A program made the position numbers and the translations under genes. Below the pieces are notes generated by a model. The model was given only the letters and a program-made list of their open reading frames with translations. It was not told where the DNA came from and searched no databases. Positions 50,211 to 59,156 of a stretch of DNA of 64,000 nt are shown here, in pieces (the stretch's first letter is position 1; every line of letters begins with the position of its first letter). This stretch comes from Geothrix campi (lineage in GTDB: Bacteria; Acidobacteriota; Holophagae; Holophagales; Holophagaceae), in contig NZ_JANHMP010000002.1 of assembly GCF_024609265.1 (NCBI RefSeq), positions 62,001 through 126,000 on the forward strand, read 5' to 3'.

Positions 50211-51422
50211 ATGACCACCCTCACCAAGACCGAAGCCCTGATCCAGCAGGAAAACCAGTTCGGTGCCCACAACTACCATCCCCTGGATGTCGTCTGCACC
50301 AAGGGCGAGGGCGTCTTCCTCACGGATGTGGACGGCAAGAAGTACATGGACTTCCTGGCCGCCTACTCCGCCGTGAACCAGGGCCACAACCACCCGAAGA
50401 TCGGCGAGGCCATGATCGCCCAGATCAAGACCCTGGCCCTCACCAGCCGCGCCTTCCGCAACGACCAGTTCCCGCCGCTGCTGGAAAAGCTCTGCAAGCT
50501 GACGGGCTTCGACAAGGCCCTGCTCATGAACAGCGGGGCTGAAGCTGTCGAAACGGCTTTGAAGGCCATGCGCAAGTGGGGCTATGACAAGAAGGGCATC
50601 GAGTACGGCAAGGCCGAGATCATCGTGGCCGACGGCAACTTCCACGGCCGCACCACCACCATCGTGGGCTTCAGCACCGATCCTGACAGCACCAGCAAGT
50701 TCGGTCCCTTCACCCCCGGCTTCGTCATCGTGCCCTACGGTGATCTCGAGGCCGTGAAGAAGGCCGTCAACAAGAACACGTGCGCCATCTTCATGGAGCC
50801 CATCCAGGGCGAGGCCGGCGTGGTGATCCCGCCCAGGGGCTTCCTGAAGGGCCTGCGCGAGGTCGCCGACCAGAACAACCTCCTGCTGGTGCTCGATGAG
50901 ATCCAGTCGGGCCTGGGCCGCACGGGCAAGCTCTTCGCCTTCGAGCACGAGGGCATCCGCCCCGACGGCATCACCATCGGCAAGGCCCTCAGCGGCGGCT
51001 ACTACCCCGTGAGCGCCTTCCTGGCCAACGACGCGGTGATGGACGTCTTCACCCCGGGCATCCACGGGAGCACCTACGGCGGCAACCCCCTGGGCTGTGC
51101 CGTGGCCAGTGCCGCCCTGGACGTGCTGGTGGACGAGAAACTCGTGGAGAAGGCCGCGGAGCTGGGCAAGCACCTCGAAGCCCGGCTCAAGGGCATGAAG
51201 ACTGACAAGCTCAAGGAGGTCCGCTGCATCGGTCTCTGGGCCGGTGTGCAGCTCAAGCCCGAGGCTGGCGGCGCCCGCAAGTACTGCTACGCCCTCAAGG
51301 ACCGCGGGATGCTTTGCAAGGACACCCACGTGGACACCATCCGCCTGGCGCCCCCTCTTGTCATCACCAAGGAACAGATCGATTGGGCCGTGGATCAGCT
51401 CGAAGCGGTCCTCCAGGCCTGA
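50211..51422 (+). CDS. rocD: ornithine--oxo-acid aminotransferase RocD
   Basis: PLP enzyme converting ornithine and 2-oxoglutarate to glutamate semialdehyde and glutamate, linking arginine/ornithine and proline metabolism. The 403-residue class III aminotransferase has NYHPLDVV near the N terminus, FLAAYSAVNQGHNHPKI, MNSGAEAVETALK, VLDEIQSGLGRTG with the PLP aspartate, and the PLP lysine in ITIGKALSGGYYP. HGSTYGGNPLGCAVA is also typical. Fits amino acid catabolism together with the secreted peptidases. Divergent from the Yip1 operon across about 220 bases containing GC-rich hairpins. Confidence 0.95.
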   Translation: MTTLTKTEALIQQENQFGAHNYHPLDVVCTKGEGVFLTDVDGKKYMDFLAAYSAVNQGHNHPKIGEAMIAQIKTLALTSRAFRNDQFPPLLEKLCKLTGFDKALLMNSGAEAVETALKAMRKWGYDKKGIEYGKAEIIVADGNFHGRTTTIVGFSTDPDSTSKFGPFTPGFVIVPYGDLEAVKKAVNKNTCAIFMEPIQGEAGVVIPPRGFLKGLREVADQNNLLLVLDEIQSGLGRTGKLFAFEHEGIRPDGITIGKALSGGYYPVSAFLANDAVMDVFTPGIHGSTYGGNPLGCAVASAALDVLVDEKLVEKAAELGKHLEARLKGMKTDKLKEVRCIGLWAGVQLKPEAGGARKYCYALKDRGMLCKDTHVDTIRLAPPLVITKEQIDWAVDQLEAVLQA

Positions 51423-51522
51423 AAATCCAGGGAAGTCACACCCCCGTGACTGACGGATCGCTCCGTTGGTGGGAAAATGGAAGGCATGAGCGGTATTTTC
51501 ACAATCCGCGGAGATGCCCTCC

Positions 51523-51933
51523 ATGCTGAACGTCCTCATGATCTGCCTGCTGGCTCTGGTTCCAGGGGAGGCGACACCCCCCCTGGAACCCGTTGGCGTG
51601 CGCGATTCCGGAACCATCACAGCCTTCCGGGGCGACCCGGCTCCGCCGGACTGGCTGCGGCTCGACTCCCATGTCCTCGCGGATCCCGACTGTCGCCACT
51701 ACGGCTACGAGGTCTATGCGGGCGAGGCCCAGTGGCTGGTGCGGTACGTGATGTTCCCGGAGGCACGGGAGGAATTCCGGGAGATCGAACAGGTCTTCCT
51801 CTTTCCGGGGGAGCGGGGCAAGGCCAGGATCGAACGGATTGCGCCGGCCGAACTCCAGATCGAGCCCCTGGCGGCTCGCTGGAAGGGACAGGTCTTCCAG
51901 CTGGTGGACCGGCGGGATCTGATCCGGGAGTGA
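51523..51933 (+). CDS. small secreted protein, parent of the 57.4 kb fragment
   Basis: A 136-residue exported protein of no family I recognise. The ATG at 51523 has GGAG at nine bases; the ATG at 51514 touches that GGAG and is unlikely. Signal: MLNVLMICLLALVPGEA. The mature part is acidic and beta-rich (GYEVYAGEAQWLVRYVMFPEAREEF) and ends in a basic-acidic tail with IEPLAARWKGQVFQLVD. The last 40 codons plus about 60 downstream bases recur in degraded form at 57434-57640. Confidence 0.75.
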   Translation: MLNVLMICLLALVPGEATPPLEPVGVRDSGTITAFRGDPAPPDWLRLDSHVLADPDCRHYGYEVYAGEAQWLVRYVMFPEAREEFREIEQVFLFPGERGKARIERIAPAELQIEPLAARWKGQVFQLVDRRDLIRE

Positions 51934-51995
51934 TCTCCTTGGCGGATCACCCGGTTCCCTGGAGTCTGATCCGGACGGGGGATCCGGTCGGCTGA

Positions 51996-54236
51996 TCAGA
52001 CCGGGGCGCCCTTCCTCGGGAACAGTTTCTCGAACTCAGGTTCGCCGTGGAGGAGGGCCAGGTCGGGATCGCGCCAGGCCCAGTCGGAGTCCCGATAGCC
52101 CACCCGCCAGGCTTTCCCGAGCGCATCGAGGGCCTCGGCCTGGTGGTTCAGCTTGCAGAAGGTGCAGGCGGCATTGTAGAGGATCAGGGGTTCGTTCGGG
52201 CGGAGCGTCATCGCCAGGGCGGCCTCCCGCTTGGCCTCTTCGGCCCGTCCCATCTCGGCGTAATAGGACGCCACCAGACCGCGCGCCCGGGCATCCTCGG
52301 GCACCTCGCGCAGGTGGGCTTCGAAGGCCTGGACGGCCCGGATCCTCAGGTTGGCCAGGGCCTCTTTCTTCGCCAGGGCCCCCAGCGCGTTCATGATGGG
52401 CGGATAGACGTTGTAGTCGGTTCCGCTGGCCTCGATGGCCTCCTCGGCCAGGCCTGCGACCTCCTGGTACAGGCCCGAGGCGAACAGGCAGCGCAGCAGC
52501 AGGTAGTAGGCCCCCTCGCAATCGCGTTTCCGGCCGATCGCCACGCGGACGATCTGGGCCGCGTCCAGGTTCTCGCCACGGGAATAGACGATCCAGCCCT
52601 GGGCCACCATGGCCTCCGGCAGGTCGGGGCGCAGCGACATCGCCTTTTCCGAAGCCGCCCGGGCCCGTTCGATCCAGGTCTGATCACGTTCGTACAGCCA
52701 GTAGCACTGGGCGCAGGCATTTGCGATGGCGGCGTGGGCCAGCGCGAAATCGGGATCCTGCTTGACGGCGTCGTTGAACATCTGGAGGGCGAATTCGAGA
52801 TCCTGCCGGGTCAGCCGGCGGGCATAGCTCCGGCCCCGCAGGTAGTGGTCGTAGGCCTGCAGGTTCTCCGTGGGCCGGGTCGCGAGGGCCTCCTTCTCCT
52901 GGGGGGTCAGCTTGATGCGCAGCGCCTCGGCGATCTTCCGGGCGATCTCGTCCTGGACCTCGAAGACGTCCTTCATCTCGCGGTCATAGCGCTCCGACCA
53001 GACAGGGTGGTCCGTCCTGGTGTCGACCAGCTGGGTATTGATCCTCAGCCGCTCGCCGGCCCTCCGGAGGCTGCCTTCGAGCACAAAGGATGCACCGATC
53101 TGCTGGCCGATCTGGACCGCAGTCGCAGCCTTGTCCCGGTAGGCGATCACCGTCGATCGCGAGAAGGTCTCCAGTCCCTGGATCTTGGAGAGCTCGGTGA
53201 TGATGTCCTCGGTGATCCCGTCGCGGAAGTATTCGTCCTCCTTGGCACCGCTCAGGTTCTGGAAGTAGAGGACGGCGACGGAGTGCTTGGCGCGGCCAGG
53301 GGCCCCGCCCTTCGAGTCGGTCAGCTCGGCCATGCGCCGCTGGCCCGAATCGAGGTCACGCCTCAGGCGGAGCAGGTCGGTCTTCAGGTCGGTGGCGGTC
53401 TGGTAGCGGAGGTTGCGATCCTTCTCGAGCGCCTTGCCGATCACCTGTCCCAGGGCGGCCGGCGTCTCCGGTTTGAGTTCGGCCAGGGGTGGCGGATCGC
53501 GGTTGAGGATGGCATCGAACACGATGGCCTGGGTGTCCCCCTGGAACGGCAACTCGCCGGTGGCCATCTGGTAAAGGATGGCGCCCAGCGAGAAGAGATC
53601 GGTGCGGGCATCGGTCAGCTGCCCCCGGGCCTGTTCCGGGGACATGTAGTGCACGGTCCCCAGCACCATCCCGGCGACGGTGAGGTCCCCGCGATCCAGC
53701 TCGGTATCGAGCCGGGAATCCTGGTCGGCGGTGCCCAGGTGGTTCGTCAGGGGCGAGATCTTCGCGAGCCCGAAGTCGAGGATCTTGATCTGCCCGCGGG
53801 CGTTGAGGATGAGGTTCACCGGCTTCAGGTCGCGATGGACGATGCCCTTCGCATGTGCCGATTCCAGGGCGTCGGCGATCTGGATGCCCAGGTCGAGGGT
53901 CTCGGCGAGATCCAGCGCCCGGTGGCCGATCCGCTTGGCGAGGGTCTGGCCCTCGATCAGCTCCATGACGATGAAGTACTGGCCTTCGTGCTGTTCGATG
54001 GAGTGCACGGTGCAGATACCCGGGTGGTTCAGGGTAGAGGCCGCCCTGGCCTCCCGCTGGAAGCGCTCCAGGATCGACGGATCCCGTTGCATCTCCTCGG
54101 ACAGGACCTTCATGGCCACGTGGCGCCCGAGGTGGGTGTCCTCGGCTTCGTAGACGACCCCCATCCCCCCGGAACCAAGCTGGCGTGTGATCCGATAGTG
54201 CGAAACCGATTTCCCGACCAGTGCGTCCGTCGCCAT
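51996..54236 (-). CDS. soluble Ser/Thr protein kinase with TolB-like and TPR domains
   Basis: 746 residues without a TM segment. Kinase domain about 12-285: GSGGMGVVYEA, HVAMKVL, IVHRDLKPVNLIL (catalytic Asp about residue 133), IKILDFGLAK, TVHYMSPEQ. An unstructured stretch leads to a TolB_N/FlgO-like region (about 315-450, SVAVLYFQNLSGAKEDEYFRDGITEDIITELSKI) common in adenylate-cyclase-type and kinase proteins. TPR repeats run from about 465 to 740. This architecture is expanded in acidobacteria. Promoter upstream; divergent from the acyl-CoA ligase. Substrates unknown. Confidence 0.93.
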   Translation of the reverse strand: MATDALVGKSVSHYRITRQLGSGGMGVVYEAEDTHLGRHVAMKVLSEEMQRDPSILERFQREARAASTLNHPGICTVHSIEQHEGQYFIVMELIEGQTLAKRIGHRALDLAETLDLGIQIADALESAHAKGIVHRDLKPVNLILNARGQIKILDFGLAKISPLTNHLGTADQDSRLDTELDRGDLTVAGMVLGTVHYMSPEQARGQLTDARTDLFSLGAILYQMATGELPFQGDTQAIVFDAILNRDPPPLAELKPETPAALGQVIGKALEKDRNLRYQTATDLKTDLLRLRRDLDSGQRRMAELTDSKGGAPGRAKHSVAVLYFQNLSGAKEDEYFRDGITEDIITELSKIQGLETFSRSTVIAYRDKAATAVQIGQQIGASFVLEGSLRRAGERLRINTQLVDTRTDHPVWSERYDREMKDVFEVQDEIARKIAEALRIKLTPQEKEALATRPTENLQAYDHYLRGRSYARRLTRQDLEFALQMFNDAVKQDPDFALAHAAIANACAQCYWLYERDQTWIERARAASEKAMSLRPDLPEAMVAQGWIVYSRGENLDAAQIVRVAIGRKRDCEGAYYLLLRCLFASGLYQEVAGLAEEAIEASGTDYNVYPPIMNALGALAKKEALANLRIRAVQAFEAHLREVPEDARARGLVASYYAEMGRAEEAKREAALAMTLRPNEPLILYNAACTFCKLNHQAEALDALGKAWRVGYRDSDWAWRDPDLALLHGEPEFEKLFPRKGAPV

Positions 54237-54273
54237 TTCGGTTACCTCGACACTTCACGGTGTTGCCTGTCCC

Positions 54274-54302
54274 TACATACGCCCGGCCATACCCGAGGTC
54301 AA
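54274..54302 (-). promoter_or_regulatory. promoter of the kinase-TPR gene
   Basis: Minus-strand TTGACC (54302 to 54297), exactly 17 bases, then TATGTA (54279 to 54274), about 40 bases before the ATG of the kinase gene. Confidence 0.5.
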
Positions 54303-54510
54303 GGGGCTTACTATGCCTGGATGGTCCCTTTCAAAAACAGGCCATGGAATTTGATGTGGTCTTGTTTTTCTGGAAACTGAAGAAGGTTTCTTCACCCGGA
54401 GACGGGCTGGAGTTGTGACTGACGGCGCTGTGGTGGTCCCGGCCCGGGAGTAGCCTGGGAACAGATCTCCCCACAACCCTCACCACGACCTGCCTTCCGG
54501 GAGGATGTCC
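54303..54510. other. divergent intergenic region with a 17-base palindrome
   Basis: No gene seen. An exact palindrome TGAAGAA-GGT-TTCTTCA at 54378-54394 lies between the kinase and acyl-CoA ligase genes and could be an operator. The rest is GC-rich leader of the ligase gene. Confidence 0.45.
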
Positions 54511-56148
54511 ATGGGCCGCAATCCCTTCGCCACGGGTCTAGACAAGAACCAGGCCAACCACGTCCAGCTGTCGCCGCTCACCTTCGTGGAGCGCGCCGCC
54601 ACGGTCTTCCCGCGCAAGAAGGCCATCGTCCATGGCGACCGGTCCATCACCTGGGGCGAGACCTACGCCCGCTGCCGCCGCCTGGCCTCGGCCCTGGCCC
54701 GCCGCGGCGTGCAGCCCGGCGACACCGTGGCGGCCATGCTGCCGAACGTGCCCGCCATGTTCGAGGCCCACTTCGGTGTGCCCATGGCCGGGGCCGTGCT
54801 CAACACCCTCAACACGCGCCTGGACGCGGAGTCCATCGCCTTCATGCTCAAGCACGGCGAGGCCAAGGTGCTGCTGACGGACCGGGACTTCGCCCCCACC
54901 ATCCGCCGCGCCCTGGAGCTGCTGGAGGGCCGGGAGATCCTGGTGGTGGACGTGGACGATCCCGCCGCCAAGGGCGACCTGCTGGGTGCCATCGAGTACG
55001 AGCAGCTCCTCCGGGAGGGCGATCCGGACTTTGCCTGGCAGCTGCCGGTGGACGAGTGGGATGCCATCTCCCTCAACTACACCTCGGGCACCACAGGCAA
55101 CCCCAAGGGCGTGGTCTACCACCACCGGGGCGCCTACCTTAATGCCGTGGCCAACGTCCTCAGCTGGAACATGCCGCCGCACTCGGTCTACCTCTGGACC
55201 TTGCCCATGTTCCACTGCAACGGCTGGTGCTTCCCCTGGACCGTGGCCGCCCTCTCCGGCGTCAACGTCTGTCTGCGGCAGGTGGAACCCAAGGCCATCT
55301 TCGACCTGATCCAGCGCCACGGCGTGACCCACTTCTGCGGCGCCCCGGTCGTTCTCGGCATGCTCATCAACTCCGCCCACCTCATCCCCGAGGGGCTGGG
55401 CCACCCGGTGTCCGCGGCCGTGGCCGGGGCCGCACCGCCGGCCGCCATCATCGAGGGCATGGAGAAGCTGGGCGTCAGCATCACCCACGTCTACGGCCTC
55501 ACGGAGACCTACGGTCCCGCTGGGGTCTGCGTGAAGCGCGAGGAGTGGAACGACCTGCCCCTCGGCGAGCGTGCCCGCCTGAACGGGCGCCAGGGCATTC
55601 CGTACCTCCTCCAGGAGGCCATGACGGTGATGGACCCGGCCACCATGGAACCCGTGCCCGCCGACGGCGTGACCATGGGCGAAATCATGTTTCGCGGCAA
55701 CATCGTCATGAAGGGCTACCTCAAGAACCCCACGGCCACGGCGGAGGCCTTCGCCGGCGGCTGGTTCCACACCGGGGACCTGGCGGTGCTGGAGCCCGAT
55801 GGCTACGTGAAGATCAAGGACCGCAGCAAGGACATCATCATCTCCGGCGGCGAGAACATCTCCTCGCTGGAGGTGGAGGACGTGCTCTACCGCCATCCCG
55901 ATGTGCTGGTGGCCGCCATCGTGGCAAAGCCCGATCCCAAGTGGGGCGAGGTGCCCTGCGCCTTCGTGGAGCTGAAGGAGGGCGCCACGTCGAAGGAGGA
56001 GGACATCATCGCCCACTGCCGGGCGCACCTGGCGCGCTTCAAGGTGCCGCCCATGGTGGTGTTCGGCCCCATCCCCAAGACCTCCACGGGCAAGATCCAG
56101 AAATACGTCCTGCGCCAGCGCATGAAGTCCACGGACGCGCTGAGCTAG
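54511..56148 (+). CDS. AMP-dependent fatty acyl-CoA synthetase
   Basis: Activates a carboxylic acid to its CoA thioester through an acyl-AMP. 545 residues: P-loop YTSGTTGNPKGVVYHHRG, the A5 segment YGLTETYGPAG, WFHTGDLAVLEPDGYVKIKDRSKDIIISGGENI (A7/A8), and the C-terminal catalytic lysine in PKTSTGKIQKYVLR. GGGAGG six bases before 54511 favours that ATG over 54505. Closest in wording to medium-chain acyl-CoA ligases of the AlkK type; chain length is not certain. It ends six bases before the convergent permease stop. Confidence 0.93.
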   Translation: MGRNPFATGLDKNQANHVQLSPLTFVERAATVFPRKKAIVHGDRSITWGETYARCRRLASALARRGVQPGDTVAAMLPNVPAMFEAHFGVPMAGAVLNTLNTRLDAESIAFMLKHGEAKVLLTDRDFAPTIRRALELLEGREILVVDVDDPAAKGDLLGAIEYEQLLREGDPDFAWQLPVDEWDAISLNYTSGTTGNPKGVVYHHRGAYLNAVANVLSWNMPPHSVYLWTLPMFHCNGWCFPWTVAALSGVNVCLRQVEPKAIFDLIQRHGVTHFCGAPVVLGMLINSAHLIPEGLGHPVSAAVAGAAPPAAIIEGMEKLGVSITHVYGLTETYGPAGVCVKREEWNDLPLGERARLNGRQGIPYLLQEAMTVMDPATMEPVPADGVTMGEIMFRGNIVMKGYLKNPTATAEAFAGGWFHTGDLAVLEPDGYVKIKDRSKDIIISGGENISSLEVEDVLYRHPDVLVAAIVAKPDPKWGEVPCAFVELKEGATSKEEDIIAHCRAHLARFKVPPMVVFGPIPKTSTGKIQKYVLRQRMKSTDALS

Positions 56149-56154
56149 CCCCGG

Positions 56155-57384
56155 TCACTCGTAACGGAGCGCTTCGATCACATCGAGGTTGGCGGCCTTC
56201 AGGGCGGGGAGCAGCCCGGCCACGACGCCCACCAGGCCGCTGAAGCCCAGGCCCAGCAGGATGGCCCAGCCCTCCGTGACCGCCGGGATCTGGAGGCGCC
56301 CCAGGACCGCCACCGCCACCAGGGCGAGCACGATGCCGAGGAGGCCGCCCAGCACCGAGAGGACCACGGTCTCGGCGAGGAACTGCCAGAGGATGGTTCG
56401 CCTCGTGGCGCCCACGGCCCGGCGCATGCCGATCTCCTGGGTCCGCTCGGTCACGCTCACCAGCATGATGTTCGAGATGCCGATGCCTCCGACGACCAGG
56501 GAGATGCTCGCGGCCACGGCCAGGAGCGCCGTCAGGATGCCCGCCTGCCGATCCATGGCCTGGACCATCTCGTCCTGCTTCCGGATGTTGAAGGGGTTCT
56601 CCTGGGAGACGGGCACTTTCAGGTGCTGCCGGAGCAGGGCCGTGATTTCCGCCTCGGCCAGTCCCGCCTCGCCCTCGTGCGCACTGACCATGATCCGCTG
56701 GATGGTGTTCCGCCCCATGACCTTCCGCATCACCGTCGTGTAGGGCGCCACGACAAGGTCGTCCTGATCGCCCCACATGCCGGCCCCCTTCCGCTCCAGC
56801 AGCCCGACGACCTGGAGGGGGAGCGAGCCGACGCGGATGGTCTGCCCCAGCGGATCGTCCCCATAGGGGAAGAGGGTGGCCTTGACGGTCTGGCCGATGA
56901 CGCAGACCAGGGCCTGGCCCTTCACTTCCGCTTCGGTGAAGAAGCGGCCGGCTTCCAGTTCCCACGCCCGGATGATCTGGAATTCCGGCCCGGTCCCCTG
57001 GACGTGGGTGATGAAGGTCGCGTTCTGGAAGATCACCGGCCGCGTGGTCTGGACCTGCGGTGTCGCGGCATGGACGCTGGAATCCTCCAGCTCGGCCTGG
57101 ATCAGGGCGGCGTCGTCCTCCTTGAGGATCTCGGCGCTGCCCATGGCCTGGGGCCCATGGTGGGTGTGGGTGCCGGGGGCCCCGGGGAAGATGGTCAGCA
57201 TGTTGGAGCCCATGTTCCGGATGATCGCGACGGAGGCCCGCTTGGACCCCTCGCCGATGCCGATCATCGCAATGACGGCGCCTACGCCGATGATGATCCC
57301 GAGCATGGTCAGGATGGCCCGGAGCTTGTTCCGGGTGGTGGCTGTCAGGGCCTCCTTGACCAGTTCGAGAACCCCCATGGGCAT
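56155..57384 (-). CDS. second MacB-type ABC permease, orphan
   Basis: 409 residues with the same plan as the 46.8 kb permease: TM helix LTMLGIIIGVGAVIAMIGIGEGSKR, periplasmic domain (about 45-270), three TMs around ISNIMLVSVTERTQEIGMRRAVGATRR, and the end LDVIEALRYE. No adaptor or ATPase gene adjoins it. ATGs at 57384 and 57378 are both possible; GAAGAG fits the first and GGGGG the second. It faces away from the gene fragment at 57.4 kb. Confidence 0.9.
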   Translation of the reverse strand: MPMGVLELVKEALTATTRNKLRAILTMLGIIIGVGAVIAMIGIGEGSKRASVAIIRNMGSNMLTIFPGAPGTHTHHGPQAMGSAEILKEDDAALIQAELEDSSVHAATPQVQTTRPVIFQNATFITHVQGTGPEFQIIRAWELEAGRFFTEAEVKGQALVCVIGQTVKATLFPYGDDPLGQTIRVGSLPLQVVGLLERKGAGMWGDQDDLVVAPYTTVMRKVMGRNTIQRIMVSAHEGEAGLAEAEITALLRQHLKVPVSQENPFNIRKQDEMVQAMDRQAGILTALLAVAASISLVVGGIGISNIMLVSVTERTQEIGMRRAVGATRRTILWQFLAETVVLSVLGGLLGIVLALVAVAVLGRLQIPAVTEGWAILLGLGFSGLVGVVAGLLPALKAANLDVIEALRYE

Positions 57385-57433
57385 CCCCCGGGTCTCTTCC
57401 CGTTGATCACCATTCTATCGCCTTGGCCCAGCC

Positions 57434-57574
57434 GAGGCCGTCATCCCGAGGGAGAAGGGGAGGGCAAAGCTCGAACGGATCGTACCCGCCGAACCCCAGA
57501 TCGAGCCCCTGGCGGCCCGCTGGAAGGGTGGTGTCTTCCGGCTGGTGGTTTGGCGGGGCCTGGTCCGGGAATGA
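57434..57574 (+). pseudogene. truncated copy of the 51.5 kb secreted protein gene
   Basis: Reading the frame that ends with TGA at 57572-57574 gives ERIVPAEPQIEPLAARWKGG and then VFRLVVWRGLVRE, nearly matching the C terminus of the 51523-51933 protein (ERIAPAELQIEPLAARWKGQ, then VFQLVDRRDLIRE). Only about the last 45 codons are present. There is no start codon, signal peptide or upstream part; the homology fades at the divergent permease gene. Similarity continues some 60 bases past the stop, so DNA was duplicated, not just a domain. Confidence 0.85.
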
Positions 57575-57803
57575 TCCCGCCTGGCTGGACACCGGGTTTA
57601 CCCGGACCCCGATCCGGGGCGGCTTGTGGGCTGAGGTCATCAAGGAGGTTGGGGATCCATTGGTGGTCTTTAAGCTCATTCACGATCATTTCGAATCGTG
57701 TCGAAATGTGCTTGACGAATAAAGGTGACTGGTTGAATATCCGCATTACCTATTTGAGAAAATTCATTCCCAAAAGCCGCTTCTTACTGAAGGGAAGTCG
57801 CCC
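57575..57803 (+). other. comparatively AT-rich leader before the secreted protein pair
   Basis: About 230 bases, clearly richer in A and T from 57660 on than the surrounding DNA. The first 60 bases continue the duplicated segment. CACGAT and ATCGTG at 57681-57700 can form a hairpin. No gene seen. Confidence 0.5.
57712..57740 (+). promoter_or_regulatory. possible promoter of the secreted protein pair
   Basis: TTGACG, 17-base spacer, GAATAT, about 64 bases before the ATG at 57804, in the locally AT-rich leader. The -10 is weak. Confidence 0.4.
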
Positions 57804-59063
57804 ATGCGATCCAAGGGTGAACGTACCATTCGTCTGTGGTTGGCCGGTGCCGGTTTCGCCTGGCTGCTGGGTGTGTCCCAGGGGGGGGGTGCCCCGGTCC
57901 CCCAGGTGTTGAAGGGGTCGACCCCGGGCTCGGCCAAGGCCAGCGGGATGCAGGCGAGTGTTTCTCCGCAGCAACTTCGTGAATCTCCCGCCAAGAAGAT
58001 GGGACCGGGGCAGATAAAGAGCACCCCCAAGAAGTCGAACCCACATGCCGCAAGCAGCCCTCTGCATGCCAGCATGACGGCCGCGCTACGCGCTCAGAAG
58101 CAGGCCGCCGAGGCCGAACGAAGCACGATTCTGGCGTCCCAGCGGATGGCGCCTAAAGGGCCGGGTACGGGGGCTCGCCCGCTGACGCCTGGGCGCACGA
58201 TGGGCAATTCAATCCCCGCAGGTCCAGCGACAGGCGCCATGCGGATGTCCGGGAACACGATCACTCCGCCAGCCCCCGCCGGACTGGGGATGGCTCAGGG
58301 TCCCTGCCTGCGCCCGACCATCGGCACGGTGAACGGACAAGCGAAGGGAACGGTCTTCACTCCCGATCCGCAGTTCAACCTGTACACGATCAAGGGCTGC
58401 ATGTTCGGCGACACCCAGGGGCAGGCCTACATCTATGGGCCCTTTGCCACGGGACAGGTCTCTTTGCAGATCGAATTCTGGAGTGATACACAGATCATCG
58501 CGAAGGTGAATCCGCAGGTCACCGGGGAACTGGATCAGAGCAACGTGACGCTGGTGGTGGTGCCTTCCGGGGCGCCGCAGGTGCAGAAAGCCGGGTTCAA
58601 GTTCTACGCGGTGCGTGAAACCATGCTGCTGGCGAAGATTCTCCCGAGCGTATTCGTTCCGGCAGCCGTGACGGATATGGCGAATCATCCGGTTTTGGCC
58701 CAGTACAGTTCACCGGGAAGTGGCTATTTCCCTGGAAGGTCTGCTTCGGTGGTCAGGGATGCTACTTCTGTCTTCAACGGTGGCCAGGACTTTTTCGACT
58801 TCAGCAAAATGAAGCCTGGGTTCATTGCCGAAAGCATGGTGTTCGAATACTGGGACATGCCCCCAGAACAACGAGTCAACTTCCAGGAGAATGGCGTCTC
58901 GAACGCGGAATGGGTTGGTGACAACATCCGTGTGAGCTGGAAGATGCAGCATTTCCATACCTCACCGTTTTTAACCGCCCCGGCAAGGGACGATAGTCAA
59001 TCTGGCTATGCCTTAAATGTGTGGGTGAGCGGTCCCCGGGGCGTGAGTCCCTGGCCGAATTGA
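57804..59063 (+). CDS. large secreted protein with low-complexity N-terminal half, unknown function
   Basis: I recognise no named family. The 419-residue product has a signal peptide (LWLAGAGFAWLLGVSQ), then about 130 residues rich in G, A, P, K, S and M. A compact region starts near CLRPTIGTVNG and resembles an IPT/TIG-like beta sandwich (about 170-270: YTIKGCMFGD, IEFWSDTQIIAKVNPQVTG, NVTLVVVPSG). A further beta-rich domain of about 140 residues ends at WPN. Two cysteines may form a disulfide. Nine consecutive G at 57881-57889 lie at codons 27-29, just after the signal. Codon use includes more A/T-ending codons than its neighbours. It precedes the second secreted gene by 93 bases. Confidence 0.75.
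   Translation: MRSKGERTIRLWLAGAGFAWLLGVSQGGGAPVPQVLKGSTPGSAKASGMQASVSPQQLRESPAKKMGPGQIKSTPKKSNPHAASSPLHASMTAALRAQKQAAEAERSTILASQRMAPKGPGTGARPLTPGRTMGNSIPAGPATGAMRMSGNTITPPAPAGLGMAQGPCLRPTIGTVNGQAKGTVFTPDPQFNLYTIKGCMFGDTQGQAYIYGPFATGQVSLQIEFWSDTQIIAKVNPQVTGELDQSNVTLVVVPSGAPQVQKAGFKFYAVRETMLLAKILPSVFVPAAVTDMANHPVLAQYSSPGSGYFPGRSASVVRDATSVFNGGQDFFDFSKMKPGFIAESMVFEYWDMPPEQRVNFQENGVSNAEWVGDNIRVSWKMQHFHTSPFLTAPARDDSQSGYALNVWVSGPRGVSPWPN
57881..57889 (+). repeat. G9 homopolymer in the coding region
   Basis: Nine consecutive G, encoding GGG right after the signal peptide of the secreted protein. It is the longest single-base run I found in the window. A gain or loss of one G would shift the frame of nearly the whole protein. 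Confidence 0.9.
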
Positions 59064-59156
59064 CGGGCCACCGCCCACGCGCTGACCGAGTTGCGGCTGC
59101 CCATCCCGCAGGCAGGCTCAGTTTCCATTCCATTGGTGTCCGGTAAGGAGATTGAA

